In this document: in pieces, positions 7,894 through 16,935 of the stretch
How positions within the stretch are numbered: the stretch's first letter is position 1
How the letters are laid out: each line of letters opens with the position of its first letter
Source of the DNA: SIG607 sp045592625
GTDB taxonomy: Bacteria; Bacillota; Clostridia; Oscillospirales; Acutalibacteraceae
Direction of reading: 5' to 3'
Length of the DNA stretch: 36,564 nucleotides
Assembly: GCA_045592625.1 (NCBI GenBank)
Contig: JAZNVC010000024.1
Location: 1-36,564 of the forward strand
Notes under the pieces: model-generated
Seen by the model: only the letters and a program-made list of their open reading frames with translations
Told to the model about the DNA's origin: nothing
Database searches by the model: none
Made by a program: the position numbers and the translations under genes

Positions 7894-10800
7894 TTAAGCT
7901 TTTTTACGTTTAGTAATAACTATAACTAAAACTATTCCTGCAACTAGAACTAAAGCACCGGCAGCAATACCTACGATTAACCAAATGGAAACGGAAGGTT
8001 TGAGTAGGGATGCATCAATGATGGTAGCTATATCTATGCCATCAGAGTTTGCTTTAACACCAACTAAGTGTTCGGTGTAGTTTACAGGATCCGAAAGGGG
8101 AGTATCGTTAGCTAAAGTAAACTTAAAGTCATCAAAGAAGAGTTCAACACCGCCGGGAGTTTGTACACTTACATAGCTTTCTACAGAGTTGAAGGTATAG
8201 GATACTTCATGCCATTGACCGTCAGCCAGTTCAGAAATTGCAACTACAGGATAATAGTCACCCATAGTATCCCAAGCGTAGGTATAGTTACGGCAAGATA
8301 CAAGTTTAACAGCACCGTTAGTATGTTTGTGTTCGCCTAATTTAACCTTAAAGGTAACTGTGTAACGTTCGCCTTCAGCAATACTGTTGTGAGTGCCTAA
8401 AACCAATGCGTTTTCGGTAAAGTTGGTATTGCCCTTTCTGTGAAGAGAATATTTACCGCTTGTAACGTTATCAGAAGAATTGCCGTTTGCTGTACTGTCG
8501 TACAACTCATAGTCAAAGTCATAAATCGAGAAAACGTCATACTTATTTATAGCACTTCTTACCGGTTCGCTTTCAAAATCTTCAGCAACCTGGGTATTTA
8601 TGAATCTAGCATAAACTACAACGGGATCCTTACCGAATTTCATGTCTTCGCGTTTTAATTCAACATAGTTCTTAGATTCATCAAAAACAAAGTAACCTTT
8701 AAAGTATTTATCTTTAAGAACGGGGGCTGTAGGTAGTTTGGAAGCAAAACTTTGTCCGGTTCTACCATATAAAACGGTAGGAATTTTATTACAGTCGCCG
8801 TTATCAATAATAGCAACTTGGTTTCCTAAAGGAATGGTTTTAATTGTAACGTCGTCTATAAACAACTTACCGTCAGTACCGCCAACCACTTCTAAAAACA
8901 CACCGTCAGCAAGTTCATGAGGCAATTTTGAGCTATCAAGAACAAGAGTGGTTTTTTTCCATTTTCCTACTTCAGTGTCGGCAGGGATGGTGATAGAGCT
9001 TCCATAATTCATATGACCCCAATAGTTGTTGGGCATAGCGGATAGCACTTTAATAGTTGCACTACCGGAAAGTTTTTTACTTACACAGTAGTTAACGGTA
9101 ATAACATACAAATTCTTACCATTTACTGTATGTACTTTATCACCATATGCAAGAGGTACATATGAAGAGTAGGTTTGATTATGTGTTCTGTCAACCTCTA
9201 AAACATTCTTTCCTGAAACAGCTTTTGAACTTTTCTTAAGGTGAATATCACGTCTGATGTTGAATAGAGGGTTTTCTCCACGGTGGGGAATATCGAAGTT
9301 TTCAAAAGTATATGTAACTTCAGTAGCATCTTTCCAGCCTGCATAAACAGTCATTGCCATACCGCTTTTGAAGTGTGTTTCGGTAAATTTAGTTGTGCAT
9401 TCAGGGTCGATGTACCAACCTGTAAATGTTTGCGCAAAGCACTTAGCGGTAGGAGGTACGATTTTTTCACCAACTACACCCTTAACAAATGTTGTTTCTT
9501 CTGCTAAGGTATGATCGAAGAAAATATAGGGAGGTGTAATTTTTTCTATTACCAAATTATCAAGGTAAGCATCAACGTATGAATTTTCACTAGCATCAAG
9601 AGAGTTGAACTGGAGATATAATGCCGAAGAGGTAGTGCTGGTAGTGGAAGGAGTAGGAGAAATGAAAAATTCACAGTACTGCCAATCTTTATTTGATGCT
9701 TTGAATGTTGTTTTAGTAGCAGAATGTTCCTTCCAACAAGGCCACCAAATACTGTCATCATCGCCTGAAGCTAACATTATTGAGTAATCGGAGGTACAGT
9801 TTTTGCCTGCTCTTGTATAAAACGATATTTTATAAAGAGCACCGGCTGTAAGTGCAGGATCCATATAAATACTGTTATCTTTTGTGTGATAACGTGTGTA
9901 GAAAACAGTAGGTGCTGTATCGGTGGGACGTTGATAAGATTTATCACCATCAAAAAGGAAGTTTAGAGCTGAGTTATCGTCGTAACCAACACCATCATCT
10001 TTTTTAATAGAGAATGTGTAGTAGGCTCTTTCAGTAGCAGGTATATTATATGGTAACTCTTCAAAGGTCATTGGTGCGGGACCGAATTTTGCATATGCAA
10101 CTAATTCTTTTCTTTGGAAAGTTGTTTCTACAAATTTTATAGCATAGCTCTCATCTGCAAAGTATCCGTCAAAACCTGCTTTTAAAGGATGGACGAGCTG
10201 TGGTAAGTTGATAGTATCGCCACGAACACCCTTAATCATTAGGTCTGCATAAAGATCGCTTTTAATTCTAATAAAGGAGTCATAAGGCTGAACCGCTTCA
10301 ATAGATACGTCATCAATGTAAACGGTTACATCTTTGTTTGCAGCTATGTTCATAATCAAGAACATAGTATTATGGGTATCAAAATCGGTGGTGAAAACAG
10401 CGGTTGCCTCGTGCCATCCAACTGTTCTTTCACAACCAATGGTAGTGTAATCTTTTCTGAAACTCCAAATGCTACCGTCCCAAGCAGAATGAAGTGTAAA
10501 GTTAAAAGTAGTATCAGCTTTTTCTACGTAATATTTAAATGAAATAGAATAAGTGACATGATTTTCGGGACAAAGGTCAAGATTGATTTTGCGGTCGATA
10601 GTTTTCCATCTTCCTGCTGCATCATATGTGTTGGGATCGGCTTTATCTTTTACCATATCGGCATCCCAATCCATTTTTATTGCATAACCGCTATTATTAT
10701 ATGTAATATCGGATTGCTTGGAAGCACCATCAAAGAAATAATCTCGGTTATCCTTTTGGGCATTAGTATCGGGATTTTTTACATTCCACTGGTCTTTAGT

Positions 10801-11166
10801 GTAGTTTTCGAAATCCTGATAGAGTGAAGGGATATTGTTTTTCTCTGACCATTTAGCATAGAGCGTAACATCACTATCACCAAATACACCGCTTACGTGT
10901 TCTGTATGGTAGGTTTCATCGGTAAACCAACCCATAAACCACTTTTGATTATTTTCGTCAACGGGGTCTGCAGGGTAGGTGAAACCTTCACCTTTATTAC
11001 CGGTAACGGTATTTAAGGTGTTGTTTAAGGTATCAATAAACGAGATGTTTACTACATCTTCTGCTTTTACTGCCAAGGCTATAGGAGTGTATAGTGCAAC
11101 GACGATAATTGTCAAAGCACAAATAATTCCAAGTAGCTTAAAGGCAACCTTTTGAGATTTAAACAT
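7894..11166 (-). CDS. Large membrane-anchored surface protein with four repeat/jelly-roll modules
   Basis: A signal peptide (hydrophobic stretch about residues 10-32) is followed by four tandem modules. Each starts with an InlB B-repeat-like (Listeria-Bacteroides type) segment, recognisable by GWF/GYF...YAKW/YAKF/YAGW/YARF patterns near residues 45-110, 300-362, 550-612 and 795-857. Each is followed by roughly 170-180 residues that look like a carbohydrate-binding jelly roll. These open with DFENYT, FEELPY, FENFDI and DFESEP, and end in 'DDVSIE/LDNLVIE/IDDVTIK/FDDFKF'-type strands. The C-terminus has a transmembrane helix (about 1062-1084) with a KRKKA tail. No LPXTG is seen. Start supported by AAAGGAGGA. 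Likely a surface polysaccharide-binding protein that feeds the GH16 enzyme encoded next. The ligand is unknown. Confidence 0.82.
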   Translation of the reverse strand: MFKSQKVAFKLLGIICALTIIVVALYTPIALAVKAEDVVNISFIDTLNNTLNTVTGNKGEGFTYPADPVDENNQKWFMGWFTDETYHTEHVSGVFGDSDVTLYAKWSEKNNIPSLYQDFENYTKDQWNVKNPDTNAQKDNRDYFFDGASKQSDITYNNSGYAIKMDWDADMVKDKADPNTYDAAGRWKTIDRKINLDLCPENHVTYSISFKYYVEKADTTFNFTLHSAWDGSIWSFRKDYTTIGCERTVGWHEATAVFTTDFDTHNTMFLIMNIAANKDVTVYIDDVSIEAVQPYDSFIRIKSDLYADLMIKGVRGDTINLPQLVHPLKAGFDGYFADESYAIKFVETTFQRKELVAYAKFGPAPMTFEELPYNIPATERAYYTFSIKKDDGVGYDDNSALNFLFDGDKSYQRPTDTAPTVFYTRYHTKDNSIYMDPALTAGALYKISFYTRAGKNCTSDYSIMLASGDDDSIWWPCWKEHSATKTTFKASNKDWQYCEFFISPTPSTTSTTSSALYLQFNSLDASENSYVDAYLDNLVIEKITPPYIFFDHTLAEETTFVKGVVGEKIVPPTAKCFAQTFTGWYIDPECTTKFTETHFKSGMAMTVYAGWKDATEVTYTFENFDIPHRGENPLFNIRRDIHLKKSSKAVSGKNVLEVDRTHNQTYSSYVPLAYGDKVHTVNGKNLYVITVNYCVSKKLSGSATIKVLSAMPNNYWGHMNYGSSITIPADTEVGKWKKTTLVLDSSKLPHELADGVFLEVVGGTDGKLFIDDVTIKTIPLGNQVAIIDNGDCNKIPTVLYGRTGQSFASKLPTAPVLKDKYFKGYFVFDESKNYVELKREDMKFGKDPVVVYARFINTQVAEDFESEPVRSAINKYDVFSIYDFDYELYDSTANGNSSDNVTSGKYSLHRKGNTNFTENALVLGTHNSIAEGERYTVTFKVKLGEHKHTNGAVKLVSCRNYTYAWDTMGDYYPVVAISELADGQWHEVSYTFNSVESYVSVQTPGGVELFFDDFKFTLANDTPLSDPVNYTEHLVGVKANSDGIDIATIIDASLLKPSVSIWLIVGIAAGALVLVAGIVLVIVITKRKKA

Positions 11167-11195
11167 ATAAATCCTCCTTTTAATTTATTGGTTTC

Positions 11196-11224
11196 ATTAT
11201 ACCTTTTATATAAAATAATTTCAA
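11196..11224 (-). promoter_or_regulatory. Promoter of the surface protein/GH16 operon
   Basis: On the minus strand TTGAAA (11224-11219), 17 bp and TATAAT (11201-11196) precede the 1090-aa gene, with a predicted start about 25 nt upstream of the ATG. The -35 box directly abuts a 16-bp repeat. Confidence 0.75.
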
Positions 11225-11270
11225 TAGCAAATCGTTCAAATAATGTAGAATAATTAGCAAATCGTTCAAA
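11225..11270. repeat. 16-bp direct repeat, candidate activator site
   Basis: TAGCAAATCGTTCAAA occurs at 11225-11240 and again, identical, at 11255-11270, with a 30-bp period (about three helical turns). The first copy touches the -35 box of the surface protein/GH16 promoter and the second lies one step further upstream. This placement fits two molecules of an activator bound on one DNA face. No regulator gene is recognisable nearby. Confidence 0.7.
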
Positions 11271-11316
11271 AAAATGTTGTGTTTTTGTTATTATTTATAA
11301 AATATTTACAAGCAGG

Positions 11317-11344
11317 TTGTTTTTTTGTAATAAATTGGTATAAT
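11317..11344 (+). promoter_or_regulatory. Possible promoter of the rRNA methyltransferase genes
   Basis: TATAAT at 11339-11344 is preceded by TTGTTT at 11317-11322 with a 16-bp spacer. The -10 is perfect but the -35 is weak. The expected start is about 28 nt before the rsmE ATG. Confidence 0.5.
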
Positions 11345-11377
11345 TGATAAAAAACGGGTTTGATTTTGAGGTGTGTT

Positions 11378-12124
11378 ATGTTTAATTTTTTTGCAGAAGA
11401 AATAAATAAAACCGTTGATGGTTATTATATTGACGGCAAGGATTACAATCATATAAAAAACGTTTTAAGAATGCGTGAAGGGGATACTTTACTTGTATCA
11501 TTTGATGGGAAAAGTGATTTGTGTGAAATTTTTTCTTTTGATGAGGATAAAGTTTTGCTAAAATTAGTTTCTGCCAATTATAACTGTACCGAACTGTCTA
11601 TTGAAATAACTCTTTTTCAAGGTCTTCCCAAAAGTGATAAATTTGAATTGATTATTCAAAAAACCGTGGAACTGGGAGTTAAGGAAATATATCCTGTAGA
11701 AATGAAAAATTGTGTTGTGAAATTGGACGACAGGAAAAAGGAGGGTAAAGTAGCAAGATGGCAGTCTATAAGTGAGGCAGCTGCCAAGCAAAGTAAAAGA
11801 AATATTATCCCAAAAATCAACAATGTAATAAGCCTAAAATCAATACCTGAAATTTCTAAAGAATTTGATATACTTTTGGTGCCTTACGAAAATGAGGAAG
11901 GTATGAAATCGACCGCAAAAGTTTTAAACGATATTAAATCGGGAATGAGAATAGGAATCGTTATAGGTCCGGAGGGAGGCTTTGACAACAAGGAGATTGA
12001 TTTTCTTGTTAATAGTGGTGCTGTTACTGTTTCTCTCGGGAAAAGAATTTTAAGAACAGAAACTGCCGCAATAACTTCAGTAGGTATGATAATGTTAAGT
12101 GCTGAACTTGGTTCAAAGGTATGA
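11378..12124 (+). CDS. rsmE: 16S rRNA (uracil1498-N3)-methyltransferase
   Basis: SPOUT-class methyltransferase that methylates U1498 of 16S rRNA with SAM. An N-terminal PUA-like region (about residues 1-70) is followed by the SPOUT knot. The knot shows PKSDKFE, a GPEGGF loop near residue 200, and the C-terminal LGKRILRTETA segment that holds SAM. The length of 248 aa is normal. The ATG at 11378 has GAGGTG at 11368-11373; a frame extension starting six codons earlier lacks a ribosome site. It is followed four bases later by the next rRNA methyltransferase, so the two are translationally linked. In many bacteria rsmE follows prmA, which is absent here. Confidence 0.93.
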   Translation: MFNFFAEEINKTVDGYYIDGKDYNHIKNVLRMREGDTLLVSFDGKSDLCEIFSFDEDKVLLKLVSANYNCTELSIEITLFQGLPKSDKFELIIQKTVELGVKEIYPVEMKNCVVKLDDRKKEGKVARWQSISEAAAKQSKRNIIPKINNVISLKSIPEISKEFDILLVPYENEEGMKSTAKVLNDIKSGMRIGIVIGPEGGFDNKEIDFLVNSGAVTVSLGKRILRTETAAITSVGMIMLSAELGSKV

Positions 12125-12128
12125 TATA

Positions 12129-13487
12129 ATGAAAGAATTAGATAAGAATTTTGTTAGCAGAATGAAAGATTTGCTTAAAGATGAGTATAATGATTTTGAA
12201 GCTGCAATAAATGCTGAACCGGTTCGTGCGTTTAGAGTAAATACGACAAAAATTTCTTTGAAAAATTTTGCCGAAATTAATCCGTTCGGTAATGAAAAAA
12301 TTCCTTATGTAGATAATGGATATTATTTGAATTTCGAAAAGGTGGGTAATCATCCCTTTCATCATGCGGGTATGATATACGTGCAGGAACCGGCTGCTAT
12401 GGCACCTGCTGAGTGCGTTGAAATTTCTTCTAATTGGAAAATTCTTGATATGTGTGCTGCTCCGGGCGGTAAAAGTACTCAACTCAAAAATAAACTGGGT
12501 GAAAAAGGTGTTCTGGTCTCAAACGAAATAATAATGAACAGATGTAAAATTCTTACAGGTAATATTGAACGTTTAGGGCTTAGAAATTGCATTACTACAT
12601 GTATGGAAACCTCTCGTTTGGCAGATGTGTTTGGAAATACTTTTGATTTAGTAATGGTCGATGCCCCTTGTTCAGGTGAGGGTATGTTCCGAAAGGATGA
12701 CACAGCTGTATCTGAGTGGTCACTCCAGAATGTAAAAATGTGTGCATTTCGACAGTCAGAAATACTTGAAAATGCAGTAAAATGCCTTAAAAACGGTGGA
12801 TACATTATTTATGCAACCTGTACTTTTTCCATTGAAGAAAACGAAATGGTTATTGATGAGTTTTTATGTAATCATCCTGAATTTGAACTTGTGCCGGTGT
12901 CAGAAAGGGTTGAAAAACATACTTCTGACGGTATAAAATTTAATGGATGTAAAAATGACAGTATTTCTTTGTGTCGTCGGTTTTATCCCCATAAAAACAG
13001 GGGAGAAGGACAGTTTATGGCGGTTCTTAAAAATAAATTGCAGCATAATGAATATGTATCCTCAAAAATCGGAAACAATAAACTGGAACCAAGCGTAAAA
13101 GATTTTCTGAAAAGTGTATTAAATGAATATGATGAAGGAGATTTCTTTGTAAAAGACGGTAAAATTTTTAATTTTTCGGGTGATTTGAACATAGAAAAAT
13201 TAAAGGCTTTTTCTATCGGGGTAACCGTAGGCGAAATTAAAAAGAATTATATTTTGCCTCATCATCAGTTTTTTTCTGCTTTTGGAAGTGATTTTAAAAA
13301 TAGAATAGAACTAAATGCGGATTCCAAAAAACTTTATAAATATCTTCACGGAGAGGAATTTGATACTAATGTTTCTGACGGATGGGCTGTGGTTACGGTA
13401 TGCGGTTGTGCACTGGGCGGAGCTAAGGTTTCAAACGGTATTGCAAAAAATCATTATCCAAAAGGCTTAAGGATTTTAAAATTTTAA
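12129..13487 (+). CDS. RsmB/RsmF-family rRNA (cytosine-C5)-methyltransferase
   Basis: NOL1/NOP2/Sun family m5C methyltransferase acting on rRNA. Catalytic core motifs are clear: the SAM loop DMCAAPGGKSTQ near residue 110, DAPCSGEGMFRK (motif IV) near 178, and YATCTFS (motif VI), giving the two cysteines of the family mechanism. The C-terminal 150 residues resemble the RsmF/YebU PUA-like extension (ending in GLRILKF). At 452 aa it fits the Firmicutes RsmF-like group better than RsmB. The ATG at 12129 is chosen because AAAGGT (12115-12120) lies before it within the end of rsmE. The exact target cytosine cannot be told. Confidence 0.9.
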   Translation: MKELDKNFVSRMKDLLKDEYNDFEAAINAEPVRAFRVNTTKISLKNFAEINPFGNEKIPYVDNGYYLNFEKVGNHPFHHAGMIYVQEPAAMAPAECVEISSNWKILDMCAAPGGKSTQLKNKLGEKGVLVSNEIIMNRCKILTGNIERLGLRNCITTCMETSRLADVFGNTFDLVMVDAPCSGEGMFRKDDTAVSEWSLQNVKMCAFRQSEILENAVKCLKNGGYIIYATCTFSIEENEMVIDEFLCNHPEFELVPVSERVEKHTSDGIKFNGCKNDSISLCRRFYPHKNRGEGQFMAVLKNKLQHNEYVSSKIGNNKLEPSVKDFLKSVLNEYDEGDFFVKDGKIFNFSGDLNIEKLKAFSIGVTVGEIKKNYILPHHQFFSAFGSDFKNRIELNADSKKLYKYLHGEEFDTNVSDGWAVVTVCGCALGGAKVSNGIAKNHYPKGLRILKF

Positions 13488-13557
13488 TAAAAAGTTCTTT
13501 ATTTTATCACCTGAGTATGATATACTTGTTGCAGAAATTTTTTGGAGGGATTATTTT

Positions 13558-14121
13558 ATGAAAAAACTTTTAGCAATTATTTTATCGGCACTTCTTGTTT
13601 TCTCATTAGCAGGTTGCGGTGCAAAGGAACCTACTACCGAAATTAAGGATCCTGTTGAACTTCTTACAAAGGTATGGGATTCTTATGGCGAAGATGAAAG
13701 TTTCGCTGTTATGGGCGGTGACTATAACGAGGAAAACAGCGTAATGGGCAAGCCCGGTGTTTTTGCTATTACCGATGCTGAAACTGTTGACTCTACACTC
13801 GGTTTTCCTGCTGCTTCTATCAGTAAAATTGACAGTGCTGCTTCTTTAGTTCATATGATGAATGCTAACACCTTTACTTGCGGCGCATACCACGTAGTTG
13901 ATTACAAGAACAATGAGACTCTTATCAATGAAATAAAGACTAATATTGATAACAGAATGTGGATGTGCGGTTTCCCCGAGAAACTTGTTATTGCTACTGT
14001 TGATGACCTTTATGTTGTAGTGTTCTTTGGTAATGAATATATAGTTTCCGTCTTTAATACACATCTTACTGAGACTTATCCTCAGGCTAAGATTGTTGTT
14101 GACCAACCTATCAAGGCTTAA
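13558..14121 (+). CDS. DUF4358 lipoprotein
   Basis: A 187-aa exported lipoprotein: short basic N-terminus, hydrophobic core and lipobox LAGC with Cys at about residue 20. The rest resembles the DUF4358 family (start of the domain EIKDPVELLTKVWDSYG; conserved VMGGD and CGAYHV segments). The biochemical function is unknown. It precedes an MBOAT acyltransferase and a DHHW protein by only 20 bases. This neighbourhood recurs in Clostridia, which suggests a role on the outer side of the O-acetylation system. RBS TTGGAGGG precedes the ATG. A possible -10 TATACT lies at 13521-13526 with no good -35. Confidence 0.85.
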   Translation: MKKLLAIILSALLVFSLAGCGAKEPTTEIKDPVELLTKVWDSYGEDESFAVMGGDYNEENSVMGKPGVFAITDAETVDSTLGFPAASISKIDSAASLVHMMNANTFTCGAYHVVDYKNNETLINEIKTNIDNRMWMCGFPEKLVIATVDDLYVVVFFGNEYIVSVFNTHLTETYPQAKIVVDQPIKA

Positions 14122-14141
14122 TTTATAAAGGAGGAAACGTT

Positions 14142-15542
14142 TTGTTATTTTCCAGCATTCCGTTTCTCTTCTATTTTCTTCCACTTGTATTAATACTGTA
14201 CTATGCAGTACCTTTCCGTTTTAAAAACGCTGTATTTATGTTTTCCAGTTTGTTTTTTTACGGATGGGGTGAGCCTAAATACCTTTTCTTTATGCTTTTT
14301 TCTATAACACAAGGATATGTTTTTGGGCGGCTTATTGAAAAATATAAAAATGAAAAGCGGTCAAAGTTCTTTTTGACCGCTTCGGTTTTAATTAGTCTGT
14401 TGCTTTTAGGGTATTGCAAATATGCGGATTTCTTTATAGAAAACTTTAATTCGGTAACCGGACTTTCAATTCCGCTTTTAAAAATTGCTTTACCTATAGG
14501 AATCAGTTTTTATACTTTTCAAATTCTTAGTTATGCGGTGGATGTATATAGAGGAGATGTATCTGCTCAAAAAAATTATATTAATCTTGCGGCTTATATA
14601 GCAATGTTTCCGCAGCTGATAGCAGGTCCTATTGTTAGATATTGTGATGTTGCCGCACAACTGGAAAGTCGTGAATTAACTCTTGAAAAAATTTCAAGCG
14701 GTATTACGCGTTTTGTCGTTGGATTATCCAAAAAAATATTGATTGCTAACGTTTTGGGCGAATTGGTTTCGGTGTTTAAGGAAACCGACAATAAAAGTGT
14801 TTTATTCTATTGGATGTATGCTATAGCCTATATGTTGCACGTCTATTTCGATTTCTCAGGGTATAGCGATATGGCTATAGGGCTTGGAAAAATTTTTGGA
14901 TTCGATTTTCTTGAAAACTTCAATTATCCCTATATATCCGCTTCTGTCACGGAATTTTGGAGACGTTGGCATATGTCACTTGGCAGTTGGTTTAGAGACT
15001 ATCTGTATATTCCGCTTGGAGGCAACAGGGTTTCAAAACTGCGTTGGTTCTTTAATATTTTTGTTGTTTGGATGGCAACAGGTTTATGGCACGGTGCGGC
15101 GTGGAACTTTGTGGTTTGGGGATTGTTTTTTGCAGTTCTTTTAATTGCTGAAAAGTTATTTCTTTTAAAGATTATCACAAAAATTAAAGGGATTAATCAT
15201 ATTTATGTTCTTTTCCTTGTGCTACTCAGTTTTGTGATTTTTGATTCTGCATCGCTTAAAGAAGGTTTTGCATCAATAGCAGGACTTTTTGGGGCGGGTG
15301 GCATCCCACTTTATAATAAAGAGACTCTTTATTATCTGGCAAGTTTTGCTGTTATTTTGGTTATAGGAATAATTGGAAGCACTCCGTTGCCTAAAAAGAT
15401 TTACGGTTATCTTAACGATAGTAATGCGGTTTCATGCATACTTAACGTGGCGGAACCTATTTGTGTGCTTTTGCTTTTGGTGGTATGTGCCGCCTTCTTG
15501 ATTGACGGTTCTTTTAATCCGTTCCTATATTTCAGATTTTAG
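14142..15542 (+). CDS. MBOAT-family membrane O-acyltransferase (AlgI/DltB-like)
   Basis: Polytopic membrane protein of 466 aa that by family passes acyl groups, usually acetyl, across the membrane onto an exported polymer. It begins directly with a hydrophobic helix (FLFYFLPLVLILYY) and has around ten membrane segments. Signature motifs are FWRRWHMSLGSWFRDY (His about 277), YIPLGGN and the catalytic TGLWHGAAWN (His about 317). The start is a TTG at 14142: it lies 7 bases after a perfect GGAGG (14130-14134), and no in-frame ATG is as well placed. The alginate-type name AlgI reflects homology only; the acceptor in a Gram-positive cell is more likely peptidoglycan, teichoic acid or capsule. Confidence 0.93.
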   Translation: MLFSSIPFLFYFLPLVLILYYAVPFRFKNAVFMFSSLFFYGWGEPKYLFFMLFSITQGYVFGRLIEKYKNEKRSKFFLTASVLISLLLLGYCKYADFFIENFNSVTGLSIPLLKIALPIGISFYTFQILSYAVDVYRGDVSAQKNYINLAAYIAMFPQLIAGPIVRYCDVAAQLESRELTLEKISSGITRFVVGLSKKILIANVLGELVSVFKETDNKSVLFYWMYAIAYMLHVYFDFSGYSDMAIGLGKIFGFDFLENFNYPYISASVTEFWRRWHMSLGSWFRDYLYIPLGGNRVSKLRWFFNIFVVWMATGLWHGAAWNFVVWGLFFAVLLIAEKLFLLKIITKIKGINHIYVLFLVLLSFVIFDSASLKEGFASIAGLFGAGGIPLYNKETLYYLASFAVILVIGIIGSTPLPKKIYGYLNDSNAVSCILNVAEPICVLLLLVVCAAFLIDGSFNPFLYFRF

Positions 15543-15553
15543 GAGGTTAATGT

Positions 15554-16651
15554 ATGAAAAAATTCAGAACTTTATTTACTTTTATATTAACCTTCATCTT
15601 TGTGTTTGGCTTTGCTTTTTGGTCACTGATTATGCCGGATAAAGATATGTCCAAAACAGAACGCAGACCTTTAGAACAGTTTCCTGAAGTTAGTCTTGAA
15701 AATATTGCAAACAGAACCTTTATGACAGATTTTGAATTATATTCTCTTGATCAATTCCCTTTAAGAGATGGGTTCAGAGGTCTTAAAAGTTTTGTCTCAT
15801 TAAAACTTTTAAAACAAAAGGATAATAACGATTTGTTTGTGACAGAAAATCATATTTTTAAGATTGATTATCCTACTTCTACCGATTCTGCAATTCGTGC
15901 GTCGAAAATATTTTCGGATATAAATAAGCAATATTTGACCGAAAACAATAAGGTTTATTTATCGGTTATTCCCGATAAAAATTATTATATTTCCGATAAA
16001 AACGGAAAACTTTTACTAAATTATGATTTACTGGTTGATACTCTAAAAAATAATTGCGGTTTTGCCGATTATATAGATATATCAGGATTGCTGTCTCTTG
16101 ATGATTTTTACAGTACTGATTCACACTGGAAACAGGAAAATATAACCGACGTTGCCAATAAACTGCTTGATTCTATGAATGCGGAATGTGTGGATAGTGA
16201 GACCTCTATTATTAATGCGAGTAAAGATTTTTACGGAGTTTACCATGGTCAGTTAGGCTTAAAAATTGAGCCTGATGAAATAAACTATTTATTAAATGAT
16301 GTTATTTCTAGTGCTGTAGTTTTTAATTATGAAACGGGTAAACAGGAAGATGTTTATAATTTGCACAAACTAAACGGCAACGATCCTTATGAAATCTACC
16401 TTTCGGGACCTGTTTCGCTTATAACAATAAATAATGATAAAAACAAAAACGAAAAAGAACTAGTTATATTCAGAGATTCTTTTTCCAGCAGTATTGCTCC
16501 TTTATTGCTTAAAGGTTATAGCAAAATAACATTGGTGGATATACGTTATTTATCTTCAAAAACATTAGGTCAATATTTAGAATTTGATAATCAAGACGTA
16601 CTGTTTTTATACAGCACATCGGTTATTAATAATAGCGTTACGCTAAAGTAA
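15554..16651 (+). CDS. DHHW/AlgJ-AlgX-like SGNH-type acetylation protein
   Basis: Predicted extracytoplasmic partner of the MBOAT protein that transfers acetyl groups to the polymer. One N-terminal membrane anchor (about residues 7-28) is followed by the family segment ERRPLEQFPE. Then comes a DSHW motif (residues 189-192), matching the Asp-His pair of AlgJ-like SGNH proteins. FRDSFS near 306-311 has Ser309 as the candidate nucleophile. At 365 aa it is typical of Clostridial DHHW proteins. It starts 11 bases after the MBOAT stop with RBS AGGAGG. Acceptor polymer unknown. Confidence 0.88.
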   Translation: MKKFRTLFTFILTFIFVFGFAFWSLIMPDKDMSKTERRPLEQFPEVSLENIANRTFMTDFELYSLDQFPLRDGFRGLKSFVSLKLLKQKDNNDLFVTENHIFKIDYPTSTDSAIRASKIFSDINKQYLTENNKVYLSVIPDKNYYISDKNGKLLLNYDLLVDTLKNNCGFADYIDISGLLSLDDFYSTDSHWKQENITDVANKLLDSMNAECVDSETSIINASKDFYGVYHGQLGLKIEPDEINYLLNDVISSAVVFNYETGKQEDVYNLHKLNGNDPYEIYLSGPVSLITINNDKNKNEKELVIFRDSFSSSIAPLLLKGYSKITLVDIRYLSSKTLGQYLEFDNQDVLFLYSTSVINNSVTLK

Positions 16652-16670
16652 AACAGAAAATATAAAAGTA

Positions 16671-16708
16671 ATAAAACCTGTCGATAAAATCGACAGGTTT
16701 TATTTTTG
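16671..16708. terminator. Bidirectional terminator between the acetylation operon and tRNA-Ser genes
   Basis: A 15-bp perfect stem (ATAAAACCTGTCGAT at 16671-16685 with its complement at 16689-16703, loop AAA) is followed by Ts on the plus strand. On the minus strand it lies just after the CCA end of tRNA-Ser(GCU), so it probably ends both units. Confidence 0.9.
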
Positions 16709-16796
16709 GCGGAGTAGGAGAGACTTGAACTCTCGCGCCGGTTACCCGACCTACGCCCTTAGCAGGGGCGCCTCGTCACCACTTGAGTACTACTCC
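16707..16796 (-). tRNA. tRNA-Ser (anticodon GCU)
   Basis: A 90-nt class II tRNA with encoded CCA. Acceptor GGAGTAG pairs with CTACTCC; the anticodon loop is CTGCTAA (anticodon GCU, reading AGC/AGU); there is a long variable arm and a TTCAAGT T-loop. It is the second of two serine tRNAs in one minus-strand transcript. Confidence 0.96.
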
Positions 16797-16836
16797 AAAT
16801 GATAGCCGTTTTAAAACAATATAATTAGAAAAGGCG

Positions 16837-16923
16837 TGGCGGAGAGGAAGGGATTCGAACCCTTGGCTCTTGCGAGTCACTGGTTTTCAAGACCAGCTCC
16901 TTAAACCACTCGGACACCTCTCC
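16837..16923 (-). tRNA. tRNA-Ser (anticodon UGA)
   Basis: An 87-nt class II tRNA with encoded CCA. Acceptor GGAGAGG pairs with CCTCTCC; the anticodon loop is CTTGAAA (anticodon UGA, reading UCA and probably UCN); the long variable arm and the T-loop TTCGAAT are typical of serine tRNA. Confidence 0.96.
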
Positions 16924-16935
16924 GTGGACTTTAAG

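Noticed and set aside
11225..11270. CcpA cre site reading of the 16-bp repeat
   Set aside because: The TGAACG spacing does not fit the cre consensus, and cre sites are palindromic while this is a direct repeat.
14355..14382. Internal hairpin AAGCGGTCAAA/TTTGACCGCTT in the MBOAT gene
   Set aside because: It lies inside a conserved coding region and has only a weak T-tract; probably coincidental.
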